From: JAJFFW01 sp038534195
GTDB taxonomy: Bacteria > Pseudomonadota > Alphaproteobacteria > Caulobacterales > Parvularculaceae
Assembly (NCBI GenBank): GCA_038534195.1
Contig: JBCAXE010000002.1
Coordinates: 1 to 64,000, forward strand
Direction: 5' to 3'
Length of the DNA stretch: 64,000 nt
Shown in pieces: positions 8,374-15,922 of this stretch; position 1 is the stretch's first letter, and each line of letters begins with the position of its first letter. Made by a program: the position numbers and the translations under genes. The notes below the pieces were generated by a model that saw only the letters and a program-made list of their open reading frames with translations, was not told where the DNA came from and ran no database searches.

Positions 8374-9068
8374 GCAGGCGCGCCGATGGTGAAGGTCAGA
8401 GGCGGAAGCGGATCAATGTTAACCTCTACCGTATCGCCCACGGCGAGCGGGCCGACGCCTTGAGGCGTTCCGGTGAAGATAAGATCGCCGGCCTTCAATT
8501 CAAACAGGGCCGACAGGGCGATGATTATTTCCGGGACGGTCCAGATCATATCGCTGAGCGGCGCATCTTGTCTCACGGCGCCGTTGACGTGGGTTATGAT
8601 GCGCGCCTCGTCCATCGCGTCGGGCGGAACATCACCAATTGTTGCGATTTGGCCGACCGGCGCTGAAAAGTCGAAACCCTTCGCCGCGTCCCAGGGCGCG
8701 CCCTTGTCTTTGGCCGCGCGTTGCAGATCGCGGCGCGTCAGATCGCACCCGACGGCGGCGCCCAAAATCAAAGCGCCCGCCTCACCGCGCGTCTTCAGCG
8801 CGCGGCCGCCAGCTTTCAAAGCAATCACCAACTCGCCTTCATAGTGAAGGTCTTGCGTGCCGGGCGGAAAGGGAACCACCGCGTCTTGCGTCGCCGCGTC
8901 CGCTGGCTTGGTGAAGAAGACCGGCGGGTCGCTTTTCGGATCGCCGCCCATCTCCGTTACATGGGCCGCATAATTCTTGCCGATGCAGAAGATACGCCGC
9001 ACTGGAAATGCGCCGCCGCCAAGAATAGCGAGACGCGCTATCGCAGGCGCCGTGAAAATATCATCCAT
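8370..9068 (-). CDS. Fumarylacetoacetate hydrolase family protein
   Basis: Member of the FAH superfamily, which hydrolyses or decarboxylates acyl-pyruvate-like compounds (fumarylpyruvate, acylpyruvate, oxaloacetate). Seen: CIGKNYAAHVTEMG near the N-terminus, the metal-site segment LHYEGELVIALK, the GYDLTRRDLQ-like GCDLTRRDLQ, and TGTPQGVGPL. I chose the ATG at 9068 (MDDIFTAPAI), which gives 232 residues and avoids overlap with the upstream aldolase; a TTG at 9119 would overlap it by 31 bases. The exact substrate is not predictable. Confidence 0.8.
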   Translation of the reverse strand: MDDIFTAPAIARLAILGGGAFPVRRIFCIGKNYAAHVTEMGGDPKSDPPVFFTKPADAATQDAVVPFPPGTQDLHYEGELVIALKAGGRALKTRGEAGALILGAAVGCDLTRRDLQRAAKDKGAPWDAAKGFDFSAPVGQIATIGDVPPDAMDEARIITHVNGAVRQDAPLSDMIWTVPEIIIALSALFELKAGDLIFTGTPQGVGPLAVGDTVEVNIDPLPPLTFTIGAPA

Positions 9069-9088
9069 CGAGTGCAAGATGATTTCGC

Positions 9089-9742
9089 TTAGAGGATTTT
9101 CTGTCCCGTTTTCGCCCAATCGGCGAGAAATGCTTCAAGGCCTTTGTCGGTAAGCGGATGGTTGGCGAGCGCCGTGATCACTTTAGGCGGCGCGGTCGCC
9201 ACATCGGCGCCGGCGATCGCGGAATCTTTCACGTGATTGGGCGAGCGGATCGACGCGGCCAGAATCTCCGTATCAAAGCCGTAATTATCGTAGATCACGC
9301 GGATCTCCCGGATCAGATCCATACCGTCGATCCCCATATCGTCGAGGCGCCCGATAAACGGCGAGATAAATGTCGCGCCCGCTTTCGCCGCAAGCAGCGC
9401 CTGATTGGCCGAGAAACACAACGTCACATTCGTCTTGACGCCGTCCGCCGTCAGCGCCTTGCAGGCTTTGAGCCCCTCAATGGTCAAGGGCAGCTTAACG
9501 GTCACGTTGTCGGCGATCGTCGCCAGCGATTTGCCTTCGGCGACCATTTGTTCAGCCTCGACGGCGGTGACCTCCGCGCTCACCGGCCCATCCACGAGCG
9601 CGCAAATCTCTGACACCACTTCGCGGAAATCCCGGCCCGACTTCATGATCAGGCTCGGGTTTGTCGTAACCCCGTCAATCAACCCTGTGGGGAGAAGGTC
9701 TCTGATTTCGGCGATGTCCGCGGTGTCGGCGAAAAACTTCAT
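9089..9742 (-). CDS. fsa: Fructose-6-phosphate aldolase / transaldolase-like protein
   Basis: Small (217-residue) transaldolase of the FSA/TalC subgroup. The Schiff-base lysine lies in the VTVKLPLTIEGLKA segment, and the N-terminus MKFFADTADIAEI plus DGVTTNPSL are diagnostic. FSA-type members interconvert fructose-6-phosphate with dihydroxyacetone and glyceraldehyde-3-phosphate; others act as true transaldolases of the pentose phosphate pathway, and sequence alone does not separate them safely. AGGATTCC precedes the ATG. First gene of the minus-strand run fsa - FAH - msrC. Confidence 0.85.
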   Translation of the reverse strand: MKFFADTADIAEIRDLLPTGLIDGVTTNPSLIMKSGRDFREVVSEICALVDGPVSAEVTAVEAEQMVAEGKSLATIADNVTVKLPLTIEGLKACKALTADGVKTNVTLCFSANQALLAAKAGATFISPFIGRLDDMGIDGMDLIREIRVIYDNYGFDTEILAASIRSPNHVKDSAIAGADVATAPPKVITALANHPLTDKGLEAFLADWAKTGQKIL

Positions 9743-9956
9743 GGAATCCTCTTTAATTTGTGAAGCGCAGACATGGCCGCGCGCCCTTGTTTTGCGCCGT
9801 CGGCGGGCGCTAATGCGCTGATTAGAATAACTCGCTTGCGTTACCGAGTGCGCTGGGACAAATCAAGGCTTCAGAAGGGCTTCGGGCGCCGGTCCAGCGG
9901 CGATAAAGCCTTGTTCTTTTCCATGGCAATTGGGATATGATGGCGCTTCACTATAT

Positions 9957-10011
9957 CTCCCGACGAGGGGAGCGGGACCAGTAAAAGCGGAGAATTCCCG
10001 CACTGTGCGGG
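9957..10011 (+). promoter_or_regulatory. Two small hairpins in the korA leader
   Basis: CTCCC-N6-GGGAG at 9957-9972 and CCCGCA-CTG-TGCGGG at 9997-10011 lie just ahead of the korA ATG at 10029. They may be leader structure or an operator. No known riboswitch is recognised. The rest of the 9743-10028 gap shows nothing clear. Confidence 0.25.
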
Positions 10012-10028
10012 TTAGAAGACAGACATAC

Positions 10029-11912
10029 ATGACGCAACCATCCACTCAGCAACAATCTATTGTCGTGCGGTTCGCCGGGGACTCCGGTGACGGGGTGCAA
10101 CTGCTCGGCTCTCAGTTCGCCGATTCGACGGCGCTGGCCGGCTCCGACTTTTCGACGTTCCCCGATTTTCCGGCGGAAATCCGGGCGCCTGTGGGCACGA
10201 CCTTTGGGGTCTCGGCTTTCCAGATCAATCTCGGCGAACGCCGTATCGCCACCGCCGGCGATGCGCCGGATGTCCTGATCGCATTCAACCCGGCTGCGCT
10301 GAAGGTGAACCTGCCGCTGCTGCCGAAGGGCGCGCTGATCATCCTCAACACCGACAGCTTCAACGAGCGTAACTTCGCCAAAGCTGGCATTGAGAAAGAC
10401 CCGCGCGAGACGGGCGAGCTTAACGATTACCAGGTCATCGAAATCGACGTGACGACGCAGACCGAAGAGGCGGTGAAGCCCGCCGGTCTTGGCAAGCGCG
10501 ACGCCGACCGGTGCAAGAATTTCTGGGCCCTTGGCGCCGTCCTGTGGATGTTCGGCCGCGACCGGGCGCCAATCACGGCCTGGATCGAAAAGAAATTCGC
10601 GAAAAAGCCGGAAGTGATCGGCGGTAACCTCGCCGCGCTGAACGCCGGCCACGCCTACGCCGAAACCGCGGAGCTGTCGGCGGAGATCCCGCAATTCAAG
10701 ATTGGCGCGGCGCCGATGGACGCGGGCGAGTATCGCTCCATCACCGGCGCCGAAGCGTTGTCGCTCGGCCTCGCAGCGGCGGGAGAGTTGGCGGACAAGC
10801 CGGTCATGTTCTGCTCCTACCCGATTACGCCGGCTTCCCCGATCCTCCATCACCTGTCCCGGATGGGCGAGCTTGGGGTGGCGACCTTTCAGGCCGAAGA
10901 CGAAATCGCCGCCTGCTGCGCCGCCATCGGCGCCAGCTTTGGCGGCCAGATCGGGGTGACTTCCTCGTCCGGTCCCGGCATCGCCCTGAAGACCGAGGCG
11001 ATCGGTCTCGCCATCGCCACTGAACTGCCGCTCGTGATCGTGAATTCGCAACGCGGCGGACCCTCGACCGGCCTGCCCACAAAAACTGAACAGTCCGACC
11101 TTTATCAGGCCGTCTACGGACGAAACGCCGACGCGCCGATCCCCGTGATCGCCACAAAAGACCCTGGCGACTGTTTCGAAGCGGCGATTGAAGCGACGCG
11201 GATCGCCATCCGCCATATGACGCCGGTCTTTCTGCTAACGGACGGCTATATCGCCAACGCCGCCGGCCCCTGGGCCATTCCGGATATGGCTGACTTCGAC
11301 CCGATCGCGATCAATCCAGCGCCGGACGCGCCGGCGTCTGACGATCCGACCGATCTGAAGCGCGCAATCTGGGCGCGCAATCCCGAAACGCTCGGACGCG
11401 GCTGGATCGCCGCCGGCGATGAAGGGCTCGCCCATCGCATCGGCGGCCTTGAGAAAGACATCGACACCGGCGACATCTCCTACGACGCGTTCAATCACCA
11501 GAAAATGAGCGACATGCGTCAGGCGAAAGTCGATGCGATCGCAGACTTTATCCCCGATCAGGGAGTCGAACAGGGCCCCTCGCGCGGCGCGCTCGCCGTC
11601 GTCGGTTGGGGCTCCACACACGGCGTCATCTGGCGGGCCGTCGATCATGCGCGCGAGCAAGGCCTCGATGTGGCGCAAATCCATCTGCGCTATCTCAATC
11701 CGTTGCCGCGCAATCTCGGCGCACTGCTCGCCGGTTATGACCGCATCCTGCTGCCGGAAATGAATATGGGTCAGTGCGCGACCCTATTACGCGACAAGCT
11801 TGAGATCGAAGTGACACCGCTCACGAAAGTCTCAGGTCAGCCGTTCAAGATCGCCGAAATCGTCGAGGCGATTAAGACCAACATGCCGTCGGCGGTTCAG
11901 GCGGCGGAGTAA
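10029..11912 (+). CDS. korA: 2-oxoacid:ferredoxin oxidoreductase, fused gamma-alpha subunit
   Basis: Large subunit of a two-subunit 2-oxoacid:ferredoxin oxidoreductase, most likely 2-oxoglutarate:ferredoxin oxidoreductase, making succinyl-CoA and reduced ferredoxin. The N-terminal gamma domain (RFAGDSGDGVQLLGSQFA) is followed by the alpha/Pyr domain (FCSYPITPASPILHHLSRMGELG, then a glycine-rich TSSSGPGIALKTEAIGLA) and a transketolase-C-like end. At 627 residues from ATG 10029 it matches fused KorA; a TTG at 9930 would add 33 residues of poor quality. The partner korB is 429 bases downstream after a small secreted-protein gene. Confidence 0.92.
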   Translation: MTQPSTQQQSIVVRFAGDSGDGVQLLGSQFADSTALAGSDFSTFPDFPAEIRAPVGTTFGVSAFQINLGERRIATAGDAPDVLIAFNPAALKVNLPLLPKGALIILNTDSFNERNFAKAGIEKDPRETGELNDYQVIEIDVTTQTEEAVKPAGLGKRDADRCKNFWALGAVLWMFGRDRAPITAWIEKKFAKKPEVIGGNLAALNAGHAYAETAELSAEIPQFKIGAAPMDAGEYRSITGAEALSLGLAAAGELADKPVMFCSYPITPASPILHHLSRMGELGVATFQAEDEIAACCAAIGASFGGQIGVTSSSGPGIALKTEAIGLAIATELPLVIVNSQRGGPSTGLPTKTEQSDLYQAVYGRNADAPIPVIATKDPGDCFEAAIEATRIAIRHMTPVFLLTDGYIANAAGPWAIPDMADFDPIAINPAPDAPASDDPTDLKRAIWARNPETLGRGWIAAGDEGLAHRIGGLEKDIDTGDISYDAFNHQKMSDMRQAKVDAIADFIPDQGVEQGPSRGALAVVGWGSTHGVIWRAVDHAREQGLDVAQIHLRYLNPLPRNLGALLAGYDRILLPEMNMGQCATLLRDKLEIEVTPLTKVSGQPFKIAEIVEAIKTNMPSAVQAAE

Positions 11913-11915
11913 ATT

Positions 11916-12341
11916 ATGCGGCTTTTTGTGATCATCGCGAGCCTTCTCGCCTCGTCCGCAGCCGCGGCGCAATCAATGTGTTTCGACCGCGAGTATGGCG
12001 ATGATATCCGCTTTGACGTGGAAGTGGGCTGGGCGGCCGCCAACCCGCTTGACCCGACGCCCGATCCGGTGACCGCAAGCGTCGATCAGGAAAAACTCAT
12101 CACCGCCTTGCGCGATCTGAAAGGCGGTTGGAACACGCCGTCGACGATCTGGCCGAAATCCGCCGTGCAGATCGAAATCTACCAGCGCGGTCTCCTGCGC
12201 TGTCAGGCGATTTATACGCGCGACGAAATTTACGCCATGGACCGCGACGCCAACGGCTTTCTCATTCGCCCGCTCGCCGTCGCGGAATATTTTGCGCTCA
12301 ATGACGCCCTCGCCATTCCTTCTTACGTGGAAAAGAAATAA
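11916..12341 (+). CDS. Small secreted protein of unknown function inside the kor operon
   Basis: A 141-residue protein with a clear Sec signal peptide (hydrophobic residues 3-18, likely cleavage after ASSAAAA). The mature part has no fold I recognise; it contains two cysteines (CFDREYGDD and LLRCQAIY) that could form a disulfide in the periplasm. It starts three bases after korA and its stop overlaps the korB ATG (ATAATGA region at 12341), so the three genes must be co-transcribed. A periplasmic protein between two cytosolic enzyme subunits is unusual. Confidence 0.75.
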   Translation: MRLFVIIASLLASSAAAAQSMCFDREYGDDIRFDVEVGWAAANPLDPTPDPVTASVDQEKLITALRDLKGGWNTPSTIWPKSAVQIEIYQRGLLRCQAIYTRDEIYAMDRDANGFLIRPLAVAEYFALNDALAIPSYVEKK

Positions 12342-13348
12342 TGAACGCTCCCCTCACCGCCAAAGACTTCGCCACCGATCAGGAAGTGCGCTGGTGCCCC
12401 GGATGCGGCGACTATGCGATCCTGAAATGCGTCCAGAAAGTCATGGCGGACATTGGCGCCGATCCGGACAAAACCGCCTTTGTCTCCGGCATCGGCTGCT
12501 CGTCGCGCTTTCCCTATTATATGAACGCCTACGGATTTCACACGATCCATGGGCGCGCCCCTGCCTTCGCCACGGGCTTGAAGCTTGCGCAGCCTGACCT
12601 CGATGTGTGGATGGTGACGGGCGACGGCGACGGACTTTCCATCGGCGGCAATCACATGCTTCACGTCTTGCGCCGAAATGTTGATATGCAGATCATGCTC
12701 TTCAACAATGAAATCTACGGACTGACGAAAGGTCAGTACTCGCCCACATCGCGCCCCGGTACGCGCTCACCCTCCTCGCCAAAAGGATCGATCGACGCGC
12801 CCGTCTCGGCCGGCGCATTCGCGCTTGGCGCAGGCGCGAAATTCATCGCCCGCGGCATCGATACGGACGCCAAGAATCTGGGCGCCACGCTAAAAGCCGC
12901 GCACGCATATCGCGGCGCTGCGTTCGTTGAAATCTTCCAGAACTGCATTGTCTACAACAAAGACGTGTTCGATGGATTTGTCGCCAAGAAGACAGCCGCC
13001 GACACCCAGATTCACGTGGAGCACGGCAAGCCGCTTGTCTTTGCTAAAGGGGAGAAGGGATTGCGCTTCAATCCGCAATCGCTGTCTCTTGAGGTCGTGT
13101 CCGTCGGCGACGGCGGCGTTCCGGAAAGCGACCTTCTCGTCCATGACGAGACCAATCCGATGATCGCGCAGCTATTGTTGAATATGACGCACCCGGAATT
13201 CCCTATGGCGCTCGGCGTTATTCACCGCGTTGAAGCATCGACCTTTGACGCAGCCTTCTGGACTAACCATACGACGCAAGGAAAACGCACCGGCAAAGTC
13301 GCCGATGCGCTCCACAAGGGCAGTGTCTGGACGAAGGAAAAGGCGTAG
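12341..13348 (+). CDS. korB: 2-oxoacid:ferredoxin oxidoreductase, beta subunit
   Basis: ThDP- and [4Fe-4S]-binding subunit that completes KorA. Seen: WCPGCGDYAILK with cluster cysteines, GIGCSSRFPYYM, the ThDP/Mg motif GDGDGLSIGGNH followed by NNEIYGLTKGQYSPTS, and a further cysteine in FQNCIVYNKDVF. Length 335 is normal for KorB. It acts in the cytosol with ferredoxin as electron acceptor, either as an alternative to the 2-oxoglutarate dehydrogenase complex or in reductive carboxylation. The ORF is convergent with sucC nine bases away. Confidence 0.93.
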   Translation: MNAPLTAKDFATDQEVRWCPGCGDYAILKCVQKVMADIGADPDKTAFVSGIGCSSRFPYYMNAYGFHTIHGRAPAFATGLKLAQPDLDVWMVTGDGDGLSIGGNHMLHVLRRNVDMQIMLFNNEIYGLTKGQYSPTSRPGTRSPSSPKGSIDAPVSAGAFALGAGAKFIARGIDTDAKNLGATLKAAHAYRGAAFVEIFQNCIVYNKDVFDGFVAKKTAADTQIHVEHGKPLVFAKGEKGLRFNPQSLSLEVVSVGDGGVPESDLLVHDETNPMIAQLLLNMTHPEFPMALGVIHRVEASTFDAAFWTNHTTQGKRTGKVADALHKGSVWTKEKA

Positions 13349-13357
13349 GCTTTGGCC

Positions 13358-14548
13358 CTACTTTACCGCCGCAACGACTTTCTCGGCCGCGTCTTCCAAG
13401 TCATCCGCAGGCGTGATTTTCAGGCCTGACTCGGCGAGAAGCCTTTTGCCCTCTTCGACCTTGGTGCCTTCAAGACGCACCACGAGCGGGTCTTCAAGGC
13501 CCACTTCTTTCACCGCCGCGATAATGCCTTCCGCGATCGTGTCGCACCGCATGATGCCGCCGAAGATGTTCACGAGAATGCCCTTCACCGCCGGATCGGA
13601 AGTGATGATCTTGAAGGCTTCAGTGACTTTCTCTTTCGTCGCACCGCCGCCCACATCAAGGAAATTGGCGGGCTCAGCGCCATAATGTTTGATAATGTCC
13701 ATGGTCGACATGGCGAGGCCCGCGCCATTGACCATGCAGCCGATATTGCCGTCGAGCTTCACATAAGAAAGATCATATTTCGCCGCTTCCACTTCGAAGG
13801 GGTCTTCCTCCGTAATGTCGCGCAATTCCATGAGATCGGCGTGGCGGAACATGGCGTTGCCGTCGAAGGAGACCTTGGCGTCGAGCACGCGCAGATCGCC
13901 GCCCTTCATGACGATCAGCGGATTGATCTCCAGCATGTCCATGTCTTTTTCGGTGAACGCTTTGTAGAGGATGTTCACAAGCTTGCCGCATTGTTTGCCT
14001 TGCGCGCCGCTAAGCCCGAGCGCCTTCGCCACGGATCGTCCGTGGTGAGGCATTACGCCCGTCGCCGGGTCCACATGGATCGTATGGATTTTTTCCGGCG
14101 TCTCCTCGGCCACTTCCTCGATGTTCATGCCGCCTTCGGTGGAGGCGACGAACGCGATGCGGCCAGTGCCGCGATCGACGAGCGCGGAGAGATAAAGCTC
14201 CGTTTCAATGTCGGCGCCGTCCTCAATATAGATACGGTTAACCTGCTTGCCCTCATCGCCTGTTTGTTTCGTGACAAGCGTCGCGCCGAGCATTTGTTTG
14301 GTGAACTCGGCCGCTTCGGCTGGCGAGTTTGCGAGACGTACGCCGCCCTTCTCACCCGCTTCAGGTTCCTTGAACTTGCCCTTGCCGCGCCCGCCTGCAT
14401 GGATTTGGGCCTTCACCACATAAAGCGGCCCCGGGAGCGATTTCGCCGCCGCTTCCGCCTCATCGGCGCTCAGAACCGCAACCCCGTCCGCCACCGGCGC
14501 GCCGAAAGATTTCAGCAGCTGTTTGGCTTGGTATTCGTGAATATTCAT
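13358..14548 (-). CDS. sucC: Succinyl-CoA ligase (ADP-forming) beta subunit
   Basis: ATP-grasp subunit of succinyl-CoA synthetase, which converts succinyl-CoA to succinate with substrate-level phosphorylation in the TCA cycle. N-terminus MNIHEYQAKQLLKSFGAPV, the ATP-grasp segment YVVKAQIHAGGRGKG, and the C-terminal GGIMRCDTIAEGI are diagnostic. Length 396 is complete. The usual sucD partner is not adjacent: downstream lies korB on the opposite strand, and upstream 14549-15922 holds unrelated genes. The alpha subunit must be encoded elsewhere. Confidence 0.95.
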   Translation of the reverse strand: MNIHEYQAKQLLKSFGAPVADGVAVLSADEAEAAAKSLPGPLYVVKAQIHAGGRGKGKFKEPEAGEKGGVRLANSPAEAAEFTKQMLGATLVTKQTGDEGKQVNRIYIEDGADIETELYLSALVDRGTGRIAFVASTEGGMNIEEVAEETPEKIHTIHVDPATGVMPHHGRSVAKALGLSGAQGKQCGKLVNILYKAFTEKDMDMLEINPLIVMKGGDLRVLDAKVSFDGNAMFRHADLMELRDITEEDPFEVEAAKYDLSYVKLDGNIGCMVNGAGLAMSTMDIIKHYGAEPANFLDVGGGATKEKVTEAFKIITSDPAVKGILVNIFGGIMRCDTIAEGIIAAVKEVGLEDPLVVRLEGTKVEEGKRLLAESGLKITPADDLEDAAEKVVAAVK

Positions 14549-14644
14549 GAGAGCGGCTCCGCTGAGAGAAAAACTTTCGCCACTTATACCGGCGCCCGCC
14601 CTATCGGCAAGGGATTTGGCAGCGCGCTCATGGCCGCCGTCATC

Positions 14645-14671
14645 TGATCGTCGTCATCTCGCCGACGATCA
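14645..14671. other. Nine-base-pair inverted repeat at the AHSA1 gene stop
   Basis: TGATCGTCG (14645-14653) and CGACGATCA (14663-14671) form a hairpin over the stop codon of the gene at 14669. There is no T-run on either side, so it is at best a weak terminator or processing hairpin. The rest of the 120-base gap to sucC shows nothing. Confidence 0.3.
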
Positions 14672-15232
14672 TCCTTTGTAAAGGCGGTCTTTCAGCCCGG
14701 AAAACCGCTTTTCATAGTCCCGCGCCAAGCGCTCATGGGGCGCCCAGAAGGGGTCCGGCGCATCGCCGGCGAGGCGCGCAATGAGAATGCCGAAATGCAC
14801 ATGCCATCCCGCCGCTGCGCTATATAGATCGTCAGCGGAGGAAATTCGCTCGTGTAGAAGTTCCAGCCGCACGTCATCGCCTTCCTCAGAAAGGCGAAAG
14901 GTGACTTTCGTGTCATCGCCGCCCGCCGCCTCTGGCCACAGCAAGGCGAGTAAGTGCGGCGGCTCATAGATGAGCGTCTCTCCTTCAAACTCGACGCCCT
15001 GCTCCATCTCCTTATATTTCTCGGGGTACGGGTCATCATGATCGCTTAATCGGCTATGGTCGAATTTGAATTCCACTTTGCCGCCCGGCGCCGGCGACGT
15101 TTCACCATCAGCGAACCACAAAGCGCGCTTTGCTGGCTCCGTGAGATACGCCCACACACGCTCAATAGGTCCTGGCAAACGCCGCACAAATCGCAGCGTT
15201 CCACCGTCCAGAAATTCGCCATGGTCAGTCAT
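14669..15232 (-). CDS. SRPBCC / AHSA1-domain protein
   Basis: A 187-residue START-like (SRPBCC) protein of the activator-of-Hsp90-ATPase-1 family. Seen: LRFVRRLPGPIERVWAYLTEP at the N-terminus and the GGKVEFKFDH core. Members bind hydrophobic ligands; a specific function is rarely known. Its ATG overlaps the end of the ArsR gene by eight bases. ArsR plus AHSA1 pairs are common in bacteria, and the regulator probably controls this gene. Confidence 0.8.
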   Translation of the reverse strand: MTDHGEFLDGGTLRFVRRLPGPIERVWAYLTEPAKRALWFADGETSPAPGGKVEFKFDHSRLSDHDDPYPEKYKEMEQGVEFEGETLIYEPPHLLALLWPEAAGGDDTKVTFRLSEEGDDVRLELLHERISSADDLYSAAAGWHVHFGILIARLAGDAPDPFWAPHERLARDYEKRFSGLKDRLYKG

Positions 15233-15572
15233 CGCGCGTCTCCTCCCGTAAAACGGCTTCTAGTTTATCGAGTTTCTTGTTCCAAAAGCGCCGGCGCCTT
15301 TCGAGCCACAGCGCCGCACTTTCCAACGAATGCGGCGCAACGCTTAAAAAATGTTCGCGTCCAACCCGATGGCGGCGAACTAATCCTGCGGCTTCCAGTT
15401 TCTTGATATGTTTCGAAACCGCGTTCAACGACATATCGAACGGTTCAGCGAGCTCGCCAACGCTGCGCTCCCCATTTGATAGCGCAGTCATGATCGCCCG
15501 GCGCGTGGGATCGGCTAGCGCTGAGAATGTGCTGTCGAGCGATGTTTCATCCGAATAATGATATTCAACCAT
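15225..15572 (-). CDS. ArsR-family transcriptional repressor
   Basis: A 115-residue winged-helix regulator. The helix-turn-helix spans LADPTRRAIMTALSNGERSVGELAEPFDMSLNAVSKHIKKLEAAGLV. It lacks the ELCVCDL metal-binding motif of metal sensors, so it belongs to the metal-free subgroup usually paired with AHSA1 proteins. I start it at ATG 15572; a TTG at 15608 would add 12 residues but includes the operator in coding sequence. The start codon lies within a perfect palindrome (15562-15583), which suggests autorepression. Confidence 0.85.
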   Translation of the reverse strand: MVEYHYSDETSLDSTFSALADPTRRAIMTALSNGERSVGELAEPFDMSLNAVSKHIKKLEAAGLVRRHRVGREHFLSVAPHSLESAALWLERRRRFWNKKLDKLEAVLREETRDD

Positions 15573-15583
15573 ATCGTTGAATA
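15562..15583. promoter_or_regulatory. Palindromic operator over the ArsR start codon
   Basis: Perfect 8-bp arms TATTCAAC (15562-15569) and GTTGAATA (15576-15583) flank the spacer CATATC, which contains the complement of the ATG. The size and spacing fit a dimeric winged-helix repressor. The position at the start codon implies blockage of transcription or a nearly leaderless message. Confidence 0.6.
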
Positions 15584-15608
15584 GTAACGTCTGCGACCGG
15601 CACGTCAA

Positions 15609-15922
15609 AGCGTTTTTTGGATTCTCGTTGATAAAGCGATGTCAAATCACAATCGCTGACCGCCTGACAAAGGAGAGGTAAAATTTATCTCACCCTCTAG
15701 TGATCGAGCGCCAGTGAAAATTTGGGTGTGTTCTTTCCCGTTCATCCGTACCGTTTGCTTCGTGATTGCATCAATCGCACTTTGTACTGAGTAATTCTGA
15801 AGCGGCGGAACGCATCGCGGGCAGGCCTTGCGCAGCCGATGAACCAAAAACTGACCCCTAAACGACGACGCCGTCTCGCGGCGGCGCCGCCTCTTTTTTG
15901 CGTTTATCTTCGGAGAGAACAA
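15609..15922. other. Intergenic region upstream of the beta-propeller gene
   Basis: About 310 bases without a supported gene. A 91-codon minus-strand frame (15647-15922) covers most of it, but it has low-complexity basic composition at its start and no family resemblance. The region must hold the promoter of the gene at 15923; GGAGAG lies at 15912-15917. I see no other structure. Confidence 0.4.

Noticed and set aside
9951..11216. 421-codon minus-strand frame opposite korA
   Set aside because: Long because of codon bias in korA; the translation is low-complexity, Arg/Gly-rich and lacks domains.
13685..14647. 320-codon plus-strand frame opposite sucC
   Set aside because: Antisense shadow of a highly conserved gene with no recognisable protein features.
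15647..15922. 91-codon minus-strand frame before the beta-propeller gene
   Set aside because: No ribosome binding site or family match; it covers the likely promoter of the plus-strand gene.
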